Below are positions 55,340 to 64,000 of a stretch of 64,000 nt of DNA, piece by piece. Both the position numbers and the translations under genes were made by a program. Each line of letters opens with the position of its first letter. Positions within the stretch are counted from its first letter, which is position 1. Below the pieces are notes generated by a model. That model saw nothing but the letters and a program-made list of their open reading frames with translations, was not told the DNA's origin and searched no databases. The stretch comes from an uncultured Psychrobacter sp. (GTDB lineage: Bacteria; Pseudomonadota; Gammaproteobacteria; Pseudomonadales; Moraxellaceae), in the NCBI RefSeq assembly GCF_947495825.1, contig NZ_CANMAH010000012.1, positions 1 through 64,000 on the forward strand, read 5' to 3'.

Positions 55340-56722
55340 ATGCCTGTTCTACCAAAATTATCTAAGAATGTAGTGGCAGATAAAGCAGTCAATGCTATCA
55401 AGACTTTGTGTAAACGGACAAGCTGTGACACAACAGAACACCATTTATTAAACGATAACCGACTGTTCACTAATCAGCTAAATAAACGTTACCATAATGA
55501 GTTTCGTCATGTAACAGCACCTTATAAAAAGCATCATCTCCATCATGTATTAAAAAACCTCGAGGCACTACCTACGCCTTTGCTTGAAAGATTAAACACT
55601 CTTTTTCATGGTGCAGATACTCAGCAATATCCCCATGCTGATGCTCACATGCGTTTGATTATGGCGCTAAGTAATAAGCTTAAACGCCCGTTAAGTCTCG
55701 ATAGCTTGCCAACACTGCGTCACAAATTTGTAGCTGATACGGTCGCTATGCAAGCGCCGGACGTCTGGCAACAGATAGATAAACAGTCAAAGCCGCTGAC
55801 TAAAGCTAATGCAGAAAATAGCGCGACGGTTCGCTGGCAAGATAACATAGTAGCTAACGCTGACGGTGGTGATATGACAGTGCGCTGCTATCAACAGCAT
55901 AAGCAAGGTGATGATGAAACTAACCGCGATAAAACAGTCATGCTGTACTTTCATGGCGGCGGATTTTGTATTGGCGATCTTGATACTCATCATGAATTTT
56001 GTCATGCAGTCTGCAGACAAACAGGCTGGCCTGTGGTCAGTGTCGACTATCGATTGGCGCCAGAGCACGCTGCCCCAACCGCCCTTAGAGACTGTCTGGC
56101 TGCTTATGAATGGCTAGCTGAGCACTGCCATACTTTGGGTGCACTGCCATCGCGCATTGTATTATCAGGTGACAGCGCTGGTGGTTGCTTGGCCCTCTTG
56201 GTCGCCCAGCAGATCACTGCGCCGGACGTTAAGCAATGGCTTAATCTAGAGCTGGATGCAGAAGATATCATTGATAAGTTGCAACGTTTGCCCCGTCCAC
56301 TTGCTCAGCTACCTCTTTATCCTGTCACCGATATTGAGACAAATTACCCTAGCTGGGCCTTATATGGTAAAGGCTTGCTACTTGATTATAATGACGTCGA
56401 AGTGTTTGATAGCGCTTATATGCAACATAGTACTTTGACGGGCTCACACCCGCTTACATCGCCTATGCATGGTCACAACGCACACATGTGTCCAAGCTAT
56501 ATTGTGGTGGCTGAATTAGATATTTTGCGTGACGAGGCGCTGGCATACGCTGAACAACTACAAGAGAATGGTATAGAGACTCAGACACGTACTGTGCTGG
56601 GCGCGCCGCACGGTTTCATACATTTAATGAGTATCCATAAAAGTGTTGGTCATGAAACGGCTGATATTATTGACAAGTTTGCCAGCTTTGTCCGCCAACT
56701 ACTTACCGCTAAGAGTGATTAA
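55340..56722 (+). CDS. Alpha/beta hydrolase, hormone-sensitive lipase family, long form
   Basis: A 460-residue hydrolase. A helical N-terminal region of about 170 residues (His-rich KKHHLHHVLKN; LERLNTLFHGAD) precedes the catalytic domain. Oxyanion motif HGGGF lies at about 204, nucleophile motif GDSAGG at about 279, the acid in AELDILRDE and the His in GAPHGFIHLM. This layout resembles cold-active family IV lipases described from Psychrobacter and Moraxella. No signal peptide. Its 3' end overlaps the convergent metallophosphoesterase gene by 24 bases. Confidence 0.88.
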   Translation: MPVLPKLSKNVVADKAVNAIKTLCKRTSCDTTEHHLLNDNRLFTNQLNKRYHNEFRHVTAPYKKHHLHHVLKNLEALPTPLLERLNTLFHGADTQQYPHADAHMRLIMALSNKLKRPLSLDSLPTLRHKFVADTVAMQAPDVWQQIDKQSKPLTKANAENSATVRWQDNIVANADGGDMTVRCYQQHKQGDDETNRDKTVMLYFHGGGFCIGDLDTHHEFCHAVCRQTGWPVVSVDYRLAPEHAAPTALRDCLAAYEWLAEHCHTLGALPSRIVLSGDSAGGCLALLVAQQITAPDVKQWLNLELDAEDIIDKLQRLPRPLAQLPLYPVTDIETNYPSWALYGKGLLLDYNDVEVFDSAYMQHSTLTGSHPLTSPMHGHNAHMCPSYIVVAELDILRDEALAYAEQLQENGIETQTRTVLGAPHGFIHLMSIHKSVGHETADIIDKFASFVRQLLTAKSD

Positions 56723-57826
56723 CCAAATCTCTGAGCGCGAACCCAAGCGAAACGGAATACCCCAAAAACCATAGCCGGATGACACCACAAAGTGTCCATG
56801 ACCGATGGCTTCATAACCGTAACCTAGACGGTTAATCGCACTGACGATAAAGTTAGCGGGAAATACCTGTCCATTATGAGTATGTCCTGACACTTGTAAA
56901 TCAACGGGCAGCTGGCTATGTTCAACGATATCGCTAGGGCGATGGTCTAGTAATATGATAGGCTCATCTACATTTACTTGCGCCAGTAGCTCTGTCGTCG
57001 CTACGCGCTCACGTTTGTGATTATCAAAACGACCAACCAACCAAATCGGCTGCCCTTGGTGCGTCAGGCAGTACACATCATCGTTCAATAAATGCACGCC
57101 AGCACTACGCAGCGAATGACTAATAGGCTGCTCGTGCCCGTACAAATCATGATTGCCTAATGTCGCATAAACCCCATAAGGTAGGCTGGCACATAGTTCA
57201 GTTAAGTTTGCCTGCATATCGTAGGCAATAAATGCTTCGGTATTGTCATCCATAATATCGCCCGGCATCAATAGTATATCCGCTTTAGATTGGATGACGA
57301 GACGACGCAGCCTGTCTATCGCACCACTACCAAACAGTCGTCCGATATGTAAATCACTGGCCACCGCAATACGCAGTTGCCCTACCATCGGTTTATTAAT
57401 ATGAATCGTTTTTCTACGCACAACAGGTACGTAGGCGCTATATAGAGCATAAATAAATAGACCAATAAAGATAAGCAGATCGAGCACTCGCAGCCCCGTT
57501 ACCACTACCGAAGGATTAAGAACAGGGTAGTCAGTAAAGGTTACTATTAACCAATAACCACCGTATAATAAGCTGGTCAATAACGCAGTAAGTACAAGAA
57601 AGTGCATGAACAACATCCAACCACTGATCCAGCGATAGCTATTGGCAAAAACTCTTTTGACACTTAGTACTAGTAAGCCATTGGTAATAGCAAATATAGC
57701 AATCCATATGGAAATTTGTAGCGTGGTATTACCCCACGGCTGTAACCACCATTGTAAACTTAGGGCAGCCCCTACGCTAAAAAGCTGCAACAGTACAAAA
57801 ATGGTGATAAAAAACGCATTGCGCAT
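56699..57826 (-). CDS. Membrane-anchored metallophosphoesterase, paralogue 1
   Basis: A 375-residue protein with about five N-terminal transmembrane helices (about 1-140) and a calcineurin-like phosphoesterase domain. Metal-ligand motifs are VASDLHIGR, MPGDIMDD, TLGNHDLYG, and the pair LLDHRPSD and VSGHTHNGQ. The family includes YaeI-type enzymes (YkuE group) active on phospholipid-like substrates; the true substrate is unknown. The start is taken as ATG 57826 (MRNAFFIT), at the first helix. It lies directly downstream of a second gene of the same architecture. Confidence 0.88.
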   Translation of the reverse strand: MRNAFFITIFVLLQLFSVGAALSLQWWLQPWGNTTLQISIWIAIFAITNGLLVLSVKRVFANSYRWISGWMLFMHFLVLTALLTSLLYGGYWLIVTFTDYPVLNPSVVVTGLRVLDLLIFIGLFIYALYSAYVPVVRRKTIHINKPMVGQLRIAVASDLHIGRLFGSGAIDRLRRLVIQSKADILLMPGDIMDDNTEAFIAYDMQANLTELCASLPYGVYATLGNHDLYGHEQPISHSLRSAGVHLLNDDVYCLTHQGQPIWLVGRFDNHKRERVATTELLAQVNVDEPIILLDHRPSDIVEHSQLPVDLQVSGHTHNGQVFPANFIVSAINRLGYGYEAIGHGHFVVSSGYGFWGIPFRLGSRSEIWLITLSGK

Positions 57827-57904
57827 GGGTGATTCCAGAATGATGTTGGTATTTAAAAAATTTAGACCAGACAAAAAAATTTAAGCGAAAGTTTGGTAAC
57901 GTAT

Positions 57905-57940
57905 AAAAAACCCCTACTATTTTTATATAGTAGAGGCTTT
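57905..57940 (-). terminator. Terminator between the two metallophosphoesterase genes
   Basis: On the minus strand, CCTCTACTAT pairs with ATAGTAGGGG, followed by T6. Thus paralogue 2 is likely transcribed separately from paralogue 1. Confidence 0.7.
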
Positions 57941-57973
57941 TAGTATGTACGTTAGGTCATTTATTGAAGCAGT

Positions 57974-59050
57974 TTATAGCGCAGATTGTAACCTAATCAT
58001 CCATATCTCAGCACGCGTGCCTAACCTAAATGGTACTGGCCCAAACCCATAGCCTGAAGACACCAAAAACTGTGTGTTCCCTATATTTTTGGTGCCGTGC
58101 ATTAGCGGTTGAAACCACTGCTTTAACAGCGTCAACGGAAATATCTGTCCGCCATGCGTATGCCCCGATAAGTGCAAATCTACGGGTAAATCGCTGATCT
58201 CTTCTAGCGCTGTAGGACGATGCTCTAAAAACACAGTCGGCTTATCGGTATCGACCTTCGACAGTAATTCAGATGCTGATAAGCGCGTCGAATCTACATC
58301 GTCCGAGCGTCCGACTAACCATACCGAGTCATCAAGCAGCACACTCTCATTATCAAGTACGGTGATACCTGCATCTGTTACCGCTTCTGCGATTGCTTCT
58401 TCGTATCCCAAATAATCATGATTGCCTAAAACTGCGTACACGCCAAGCGGTGCATGTAGTTTTGATAAATGCTCATGCATGTTGGTTTTGTCATAATAGA
58501 TAGTAGTATCATTCATAACGTCGCCTGCCAGCACCACCATGTCAGCATCCTGAGCGTCGATCAGACTGACCAATTTGTCTATCTGTCGATTGCCAAACCA
58601 TCTACCTAAGTGTGTGTCGGATACTAAAGCAATATCTATCGGCTTATCTAATGGTTTGGTCGTCGTAACCGTCAGTTGATGAACCACTGGCGAGTAGGCA
58701 TTAAATACGGCTAAGCTTACAATGCCAATATATATCATTATTCCAACGCTATGTATAAGCGTAGGCCTGCGCTGAGCTTTCAATAACTTATCATATATCA
58801 GAGCAATAAATACGGTAATCAGCGCAGCATAGATCATAAATCCTTGCAAAATACCCACGACTAGATAGACATGAAAAGGGGCAAGCCAAAAATCACTCAG
58901 TCCATAAATAAGCACCACATTATTAATAATAAAAACAGATGCTATAATTGCCTTTTTTACTATTGAACGTTTTGGTTTAATGAGCCACCATAAGATGACA
59001 CTAGTCGTTAACGCTAATAGTTGGGTGAGAACAACAAAGAAAAACCACAT
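57974..59050 (-). CDS. Membrane-anchored metallophosphoesterase, paralogue 2
   Basis: A 358-residue protein with the same plan as its neighbour: hydrophobic helices at about 3-22, 33-52, 58-80 and 100-118, then a calcineurin-like domain with LVSDTHLGR, LAGDVMND, VLGNHDYLG, LEHRPTA and LSGHTHGGQIF. The residues after GHTH and the C-terminus (VSSGYGFGPVPFRLGTRAEIW) closely parallel paralogue 1, pointing to a local gene duplication followed by divergence. Substrate unknown. Confidence 0.88.
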   Translation of the reverse strand: MWFFFVVLTQLLALTTSVILWWLIKPKRSIVKKAIIASVFIINNVVLIYGLSDFWLAPFHVYLVVGILQGFMIYAALITVFIALIYDKLLKAQRRPTLIHSVGIMIYIGIVSLAVFNAYSPVVHQLTVTTTKPLDKPIDIALVSDTHLGRWFGNRQIDKLVSLIDAQDADMVVLAGDVMNDTTIYYDKTNMHEHLSKLHAPLGVYAVLGNHDYLGYEEAIAEAVTDAGITVLDNESVLLDDSVWLVGRSDDVDSTRLSASELLSKVDTDKPTVFLEHRPTALEEISDLPVDLHLSGHTHGGQIFPLTLLKQWFQPLMHGTKNIGNTQFLVSSGYGFGPVPFRLGTRAEIWMIRLQSAL

Positions 59051-59200
59051 AGTAATATCTGTTCAAATAAAGATGTGGCTATCTTACGCCAGTATTCTTA
59101 CGCGCTAGATACAGATATTTTATTTCATTAAATCTCATAGGTTTTACATGTTTATTTGGGTTAGCCATACTATTTAGATAATTGTCCTCTTAACCCCCTA

Positions 59201-59216
59201 TGTTTCACATGAAACA
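59201..59216. promoter_or_regulatory. parS-like site, one mismatch
   Basis: TGTTTCACATGAAACA differs from the parS consensus at one central position (A for G). It lies in the intergenic space between paralogue 2 and the epimerase gene. Confidence 0.6.
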
Positions 59217-59247
59217 TTATTATCTTTTATAACTTTTGCTATTTTAA

Positions 59248-60210
59248 TTAATTTTGCTCTTCTAACGCCTGCTTTAGCGTTGGCTGTTTAAACGTATAGC
59301 CCGCATTCTGTAGAGCTTGCGGCAATACCTTCTGTCCATCAATCAGTAGTGTCGACATCTCACCAAACATGAGCTTAAGTAAAAACTCTGGTAACGTAAA
59401 AAACGTTGGACGATTTAACCATGACCCAAGCGTCTTGGTAAAAGTATGATTGGTCACTGGATTGGGCGCCGTAAAGTTATATACCAGCGCTGGCGTATCG
59501 CTTGTAGTTTTTAACGTATTGTCCTGCGTATCTTGGCTGGTCATGTTATCAGTAAGATGCTTTTCAATAATAAATATCGCAGCCCCCACCCAGTCTTCAC
59601 GACTTATCCAGCTCATGACTTGCCTACCATCACCCAGTTGTCCACCGACGCCCATTTTAAATGGCGTTAGAAGTTTGCCCAGCATACCGCCATCAGGATG
59701 AATGACTATCCCTGTACGTACAATAGCGACTGGTACACCATATTGAGTGGCTTTGAGCGCCAACTGCTCCCAATCATCACATAATTTATGAGCAAAATCT
59801 GTCTCAAAACCACTATTTTCAGTTAATGGTTTATCGCCTTGCGTGCCATACCAGCCAATGGCTGAGCCGCTAACCAAGAGTTTGGGCTTAGTGCTACTAC
59901 GTGCAATAAATGCTAATAGTGACTCGGTAGGCTTCACACGGCTGGCTAGCAATTGCTCTTTGCGCTCATCACTCCAGCGCGAATCTGCAATCCCAGCGCC
60001 TGCTAGATTGAGGACCACATCAAAGCTTTTGTCAGTATTTGCAAGCTCATCATAAGTCATCATAGTGACACCGTCAGGGTGTGTTTGGCTGCTATCGCGG
60101 GTCAGCCAAGTAATATGTACCTCTTTATTTTGTGCGCGGTAACGTGTCATCAACTCACGACTAAATGCACTACCCAAAAACCCTGAGCCCCCACTGATTA
60201 TAATATTCAT
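59248..60210 (-). CDS. TIGR01777-family epimerase/oxidoreductase (YfcH type)
   Basis: An atypical short-chain dehydrogenase, 320 residues. The Rossmann motif ISGGSGFLGSAF opens the protein; NLAGAGIADSRW, SGSAIGWYG and VPVAIVRTGIVI are the conserved blocks of this family, and a C-terminal DUF1731-like segment (LPEFLLKLMFGEMSTLLIDGQKV in pieces) closes it. The family is widespread, sometimes called nucleoside-diphosphate sugar epimerase or cell-division inhibitor SulA by old annotation, but function is unproven. Insertions of polar residues are seen near 233-246. Confidence 0.88.
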   Translation of the reverse strand: MNIIISGGSGFLGSAFSRELMTRYRAQNKEVHITWLTRDSSQTHPDGVTMMTYDELANTDKSFDVVLNLAGAGIADSRWSDERKEQLLASRVKPTESLLAFIARSSTKPKLLVSGSAIGWYGTQGDKPLTENSGFETDFAHKLCDDWEQLALKATQYGVPVAIVRTGIVIHPDGGMLGKLLTPFKMGVGGQLGDGRQVMSWISREDWVGAAIFIIEKHLTDNMTSQDTQDNTLKTTSDTPALVYNFTAPNPVTNHTFTKTLGSWLNRPTFFTLPEFLLKLMFGEMSTLLIDGQKVLPQALQNAGYTFKQPTLKQALEEQN

Positions 60211-60439
60211 ACCCGACTCCCTAAATGTTTATCACATAGCAATCAGTGTTGCAAAAAATAAGCTACAAAAACAATAGCATAATTGTAGAAGTAACTATTT
60301 AAGTACAGATTTAAAATATGGAGTTTGGCAGATGCAGAGTAAGAAGCATAGGATAAGACAGACTTCATTTAGGTAATTAAGTCTTAGGTAATAGGTCGGT
60401 AGAAACATGTCGAAAAAAAAGCAGTAGTTTATTTAAATA

Positions 60440-61087
60440 CTATCTGATTATTGCCCCCGTTAAGGCATCTCCGATCTGACTTGGCAACTTATAGCCTAGT
60501 GTATCTCCTATCAGATAATGCACTTGCTTGTCCAGATCGCTGTGTTTATTGTCATCAAGAAAATAGGCCTGTGCTTGATTTAACGTTAGTGCTGGGGGTT
60601 TTCCTGAAGGGTTACAGCTCGTCGATACAACAAAGCCATAAGGATTATCTGGTGAAACCATCTGCGTGCATAGCTGCTGGACCAAAGGGTGGGCGATAAT
60701 ACGTACGGCTACACTATTATGGTCTCCTGTAATCCATGACGGAATAGGTACCGTCAGCTGTTTGGATAGAGGCAATAACCAAGTATGAGCCTGCTTTGAG
60801 ATAGTTTCTGAGTGCATATGCCAACTCTCAAGGACCGTTCGTCGTTGACTATCGTTTAGGTCATCTAATAACGGCGCTATACGCTGAATATCATCAGTAA
60901 CTACAATCATACCTTTATGTATTGGACGCTGTTTCATAGCCAGTAATCGCTGCACTGCCATTTGGTTAAATGGATCACAACCGATACCCCAGACGCTTTC
61001 GGTTGGATAAGCGAGTAGCTGACCTTCTTTTAGCCAACCAGCAGCTTGAACGACAGAATCAGTAGTAATGGAGGCAGATTGTTTCAT
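60440..61087 (-). CDS. tsaC: Threonylcarbamoyl-AMP synthase, TsaC/YrdC type
   Basis: Makes threonylcarbamoyl-AMP for the t6A modification of ANN-decoding tRNAs. The 215-residue single YrdC domain shows the entry AYPTESVWGIGCDPFN, the Lys/Arg-rich MKQRPIHKGMIVV and a later VSTSCNPSGKPPAL, the hallmark positions of TsaC. No Sua5 C-terminal domain. It sits downstream of dprA on the same strand, the common dprA-tsaC neighbourhood in gammaproteobacteria. Confidence 0.93.
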   Translation of the reverse strand: MKQSASITTDSVVQAAGWLKEGQLLAYPTESVWGIGCDPFNQMAVQRLLAMKQRPIHKGMIVVTDDIQRIAPLLDDLNDSQRRTVLESWHMHSETISKQAHTWLLPLSKQLTVPIPSWITGDHNSVAVRIIAHPLVQQLCTQMVSPDNPYGFVVSTSCNPSGKPPALTLNQAQAYFLDDNKHSDLDKQVHYLIGDTLGYKLPSQIGDALTGAIIR

Positions 61088-61245
61088 GGCTTGAATATTT
61101 CAGAATAATAGAAGATGAGACATTAATAATAACACAGAAGAAAGAAAACCTAGGGCGACAGAATTTAAAAGTTCCTAAGAGCGTGCTGATCTCGACATGC
61201 TTTGCTTTGTACTTTATTGAAAATATAAGCGCTTAAAAACCCCCT

Positions 61246-62481
61246 CTAAACGCGTAGATAGCGTCCGCCTTGTACACTGATGACACCTAATAATTCAAGC
61301 TCCATCAACTGTCCGATTAGCTGCGGTGGGGCTAACTTGGTGGTCACTAGCAACGCATCTAAATCTTGTCCATGCCAGTCGAGTTGATCATAGACCGTCT
61401 GTAAATGTTCAGCGATGTCTATAGTGCTACTAGAAGGCTTAAGGGTAGATGGTGGTGAGTGATGAGTAGCGATAACGGGACGGCTGTTTATATCCGAAGA
61501 GTGAGAAATAGGACTAATATTTGATGCGTCTTTCTGTGTCATTTTGAGCGCGCGACTGCCATAATCTAGCTGACTATTGACATCTTCTATAACTTGTTTG
61601 GGATGGTAGATCAACGTCGCGCCTTCTCGTATAAGGTGATGGCAGCCTTCAGCATTACTGTTATCAATATGACTTGGAATCGCAAAGACTTGCTTGCCTA
61701 GTTCAGAGGTTAGACGCGCGGTAATCAAAGAGCCACTTTGAATAGTCGCTTCGGTCACAATCGTCGCCAAGCTCAGTCCAGCGACTAGGCGGTTACGACG
61801 CGGAAAAGTATGTTTATGCGGCGGCGTATGCGGTAACAGCTCACTGATAATACAACCACCTTGCTCGACAATTTGAGCAAATAACTTATCATGATGATTG
61901 GGATAATGCACATCAATCCCTGTACCCATGACCCCTATCGTACTGCCTTGAAGCTCAATGTCTGTTTGGGACAGTGCGCCTAGATGAGCGCGCTTATCCA
62001 CACCCATGGCAAGACCGCTTGTCACGACGTAACCTGCTTGCGCTAAGTACTGCGCGATGTCAAAAGTAATCTTTTGGGCATGTGCTGTTGGCTTTCGGCT
62101 ACCGACGATAGCGATTTGGGCTTGATGCAAGCGTGCGCTATTACCACGATAAAATAGCAATGGCGGCGGATCATATATCTGTAAAAGTTGGGTAGGATAA
62201 TCGGGCTGGTCGGCGAATAGTAGACCATAGCGTTTCTCTATCAGCGCTTGCTGGATGCTGTCGATACTGGTGAGGGTTTGCTTTGGCTGCTCGTGACGTT
62301 TGAGATGAGTATGATGAATACCCAACTGCCGCCATGCTTCTACTGTCGCCTGCCAAGCACGCTGCGCATCACCAAAGGACGTGACAAGCTTATGATAAGC
62401 AGACAATGACGCATTGACCTCATACCATAACGCCAAGATTGCACGCTGTTCGATTGATAGAGGAGGTAGATATACTGACAT
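61246..62481 (-). CDS. dprA: DNA processing protein DprA
   Basis: Loads RecA on incoming single-stranded DNA in natural transformation. The 411-residue product has an N-terminal SAM-like domain, the Rossmann-type core with IAIVGSRKPTAHAQ, SGLAMGVDKRAHLGAL, TIGVMGTGIDVHYP, FPRRNRLVAGLS and GSLITARLTSELGKQVFAIP. A variable linker (about 330-365) and a C-terminal winged-helix domain follow (LEHLQTVYDQL ... ELELLGVISVQGGRYLRV). ATG 62481 is preferred over TTG 62496. It is downstream of a LysM protein gene, 32 bases away, probably one transcript. Confidence 0.93.
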   Translation of the reverse strand: MSVYLPPLSIEQRAILALWYEVNASLSAYHKLVTSFGDAQRAWQATVEAWRQLGIHHTHLKRHEQPKQTLTSIDSIQQALIEKRYGLLFADQPDYPTQLLQIYDPPPLLFYRGNSARLHQAQIAIVGSRKPTAHAQKITFDIAQYLAQAGYVVTSGLAMGVDKRAHLGALSQTDIELQGSTIGVMGTGIDVHYPNHHDKLFAQIVEQGGCIISELLPHTPPHKHTFPRRNRLVAGLSLATIVTEATIQSGSLITARLTSELGKQVFAIPSHIDNSNAEGCHHLIREGATLIYHPKQVIEDVNSQLDYGSRALKMTQKDASNISPISHSSDINSRPVIATHHSPPSTLKPSSSTIDIAEHLQTVYDQLDWHGQDLDALLVTTKLAPPQLIGQLMELELLGVISVQGGRYLRV

Positions 62482-62513
62482 GACGGTTTTACTCAATATA
62501 ATGATATAAAGGA

Positions 62514-63611
62514 CTACAGGTAAGGCGGTGGTAACAGTTGATCGCCGACATTTAAAGGCAGCTCTGAGCTTAAAATATAAGCATAGCTGATATCATCAAA
62601 AGTATTAAATACCATTGCCATACCAGCAGGCTCGCTTGGCAAGCGTACAGGCATATCATTGTCCATGGTATCGCGTACTAAAGGTCCTTTTCGATAGACC
62701 GTCAATACATCACCAGGTTTGGCACCTTGGTTGCTACCCAAGTTTATAGCCACCACACTACCCTTCGCCGCAGAGTTGATTGAATCCATTACTCGAACGA
62801 TCAATCCGCCGCGGCTCACAGTGGCAGGCGCGGGATAGAATACAGGTGGAATAGAATCATCTAACTCGACAAATACACGGTCACCCTCCCGTACTTCTTT
62901 GCCATAAGAATCCGTCAATTGCAGACTGCTCACACCGTTCTCTTCGACATTCGTTACCAAGCCGGTGGCCACTTGCGTCACTTCAAGACCAATGACCTCT
63001 TGGGTTCTAGGTTCGACATACATCTCACCTTCACGATAAACGCCGTAGCGTTGTCCAACGATAAGTGGTATTCCTTTGGTATAAATCTTATCGCCACTAG
63101 CAGTGATCAAGTTACGATTTTTGGACGCCAACACATAAGGAGTAGTATTAAAGTCTTTTGGATTAACGATAATTGTCTTGTCTAACCAATGCTGAATCGC
63201 TGCACGTGGAATCGCCGGAATACTATTAGCGACTGAAGTGACTGTGACTGTACTGGCTACCACATTGCCTGTTACTTGTTTTTCGACACCTGCGCAGCCC
63301 TCACCGGTATCAACACCGATCAGCGTCTTACCTTGAATCACACATAAGATAAGTACATCATTGGGATAGATTAGGTTGGGGTTTTTAATTTGTTTATTGG
63401 TGGCCCAAATCTCTTTCCAGCGCCATGGACTATCTAAATAGCGACCTGAGATATCCCATAGCGTATCGCCTTTTTTGACGATGTAGCGATTAGGTGCATC
63501 GGCTTTGATAGTTGGCAGTGGGTTATTAGCGTGAGCAGTATTTATTAACATTGCACTACTAAAAGCAGTAGCAATCAGCGCTTTTGCTATAGAGTTTAGG
63601 CTCGTTTTCAT
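62514..63611 (-). CDS. LysM-domain cell-wall-associated protein
   Basis: A 365-residue exported protein. A signal peptide (about 1-28, ending AHA) is followed by one LysM domain (about 42-92; RYIVKKGDTLWDISGRYL ... NPNLIYPNDVLIL) that should bind peptidoglycan. The remaining 270 residues are a beta-rich region seen in the LysM proteins encoded beside dprA in many gammaproteobacteria; its role is not established. ATG 63611 chosen; GTG 63623 is in frame. Confidence 0.88.
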   Translation of the reverse strand: MKTSLNSIAKALIATAFSSAMLINTAHANNPLPTIKADAPNRYIVKKGDTLWDISGRYLDSPWRWKEIWATNKQIKNPNLIYPNDVLILCVIQGKTLIGVDTGEGCAGVEKQVTGNVVASTVTVTSVANSIPAIPRAAIQHWLDKTIIVNPKDFNTTPYVLASKNRNLITASGDKIYTKGIPLIVGQRYGVYREGEMYVEPRTQEVIGLEVTQVATGLVTNVEENGVSSLQLTDSYGKEVREGDRVFVELDDSIPPVFYPAPATVSRGGLIVRVMDSINSAAKGSVVAINLGSNQGAKPGDVLTVYRKGPLVRDTMDNDMPVRLPSEPAGMAMVFNTFDDISYAYILSSELPLNVGDQLLPPPYL

Positions 63612-63867
63612 GGTTGTATCCACAAGTTTTAAAGTACAGCGTAAATAGGATTGTGTTTTACTACTTATCCTTGCAAGATTGAATCCAACAAGTTGTCAGA
63701 ATAGCTTATTAAGTAATAAGACAGTTATGATTACAATTATATACACAATAGCATATAACTAGACATCTATTTACAAAAATTCAAGCTACTTCAAACGGTA
63801 TAGTTATGCAGTTCAAATCTCATATAGTCCAAAGGATATGGGTTAACAAGTCCTATTTAAGAAGATA

Positions 63868-63912
63868 AAAAAAAGCCTCACTATCCGATGTACGGAGAGT
63901 AAGGCTTTTCTT
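63868..63912. terminator. Terminator, probably for the gene at the right edge
   Basis: A long hairpin: AAAAGCCTCACTATCCG pairs imperfectly with CGGAGAGTAAGGCTTTT around ATGTA, with A- and T-runs outside. On the minus strand it lies just after the partial gene. Confidence 0.75.
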
Positions 63913-63923
63913 AATATATACGA

Positions 63924-63939
63924 AGTTTCACGTGAAACC
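63924..63939. promoter_or_regulatory. parS-like site with perfect 14-base core
   Basis: AGTTTCACGTGAAACC carries the full palindromic core GTTTCACGTGAAAC (63925-63938) of the parS consensus; only the outermost bases differ. It lies between the terminator and the end of a gene entering from the right. Confidence 0.75.
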
Positions 63940-63964
63940 AAACATCTAAGCTTATGTTTATAAA

Positions 63965-64000
63965 TTACGACAAATCAGCCGTTACATGTTGACGAATCTG
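63965..64000 (-). CDS. C-terminal tail of a gene entering from the right
   Basis: Minus-strand frame with the last eleven residues QIRQHVTADLS and a TAA stop (63967-63965). A terminator and parS site follow it. Too short for identification; proximity to parS would fit a parB gene, but nothing in the residues proves it. Confidence 0.4.
   Translation of the reverse strand, partial: QIRQHVTADLS

Larger units (their letters stand above)
63612..63964. other. Intergenic region with terminator and parS-like site
   Basis: About 350 bases ahead of the LysM-dprA-tsaC genes. Apart from the terminator and the parS-like site listed separately, nothing recognisable. Confidence 0.4.

Overview
The window is chromosomal DNA of a gammaproteobacterium of the Moraxellaceae, most likely Psychrobacter. 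The basis is gene content and protein style: a Na+-translocating NADH:quinone reductase operon with apbE and nqrM beside it, thrS-infC, scattered his genes, and short dispersed palindromic elements. No database search was possible, so the genus is an inference. Most of the window is densely coded core genome of moderate GC. Three parS-like ParB sites and an rRNA-type double promoter at the left edge suggest the origin-proximal half of the chromosome.

Layout. 1-300: two strong minus-strand promoters that fire out of the window, probably into an rRNA operon. 1.0-9.2 kb: thrS-infC (infC with an AUU start), a TelA-family gene, RNase R, and a BON-MscS channel. 9.2-18.7 kb: hisA, then nqrABCDEF followed by apbE and nqrM, a complete set for making and maturing Na+-NQR. 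19-25.8 kb: a CynX-like MFS transporter, an HSL-type esterase, and a tesA-like lipoprotein followed by a LolD/YbbA-type ATPase and its 872-residue permease. 25.8-30.2 kb: an AT-rich insert. 30.2-46.9 kb: a 2-hydroxyacid dehydrogenase, avtA, hchA, hisH-hisB, tRNA-Phe, gph, fhs, comM, a penicillin acylase-family lipoprotein and hemN. 47-64 kb: a stomatin/NfeD pair, an outer membrane beta-barrel, bioF-bioC, dnaK and grpE with a heat-shock promoter, a second HSL-type hydrolase, two tandem membrane metallophosphoesterases, a YfcH-type epimerase, tsaC, dprA, a LysM protein and the tail of one more gene.

The most interesting part is 26.0-30.0 kb. Two different reverse transcriptases, 411 and 672 residues, are encoded back to back (TAAATG junction), each with an intact YVDD active site. 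They match the architecture of type 3 defence-associated reverse transcriptase systems (Drt3a/UG3 plus Drt3b/UG8). About 340 noncoding bases downstream of the second RT, inside the same insert, contain an ACACAC tract within a small hairpin on the RT strand; this is a candidate for the system's noncoding RNA. The insert has no integrase or transposase, but 15-base sequences in opposite orientation (13 of 15 identical) mark both ends. The RT promoter carries a perfect 9-bp inverted repeat near its -35 region.
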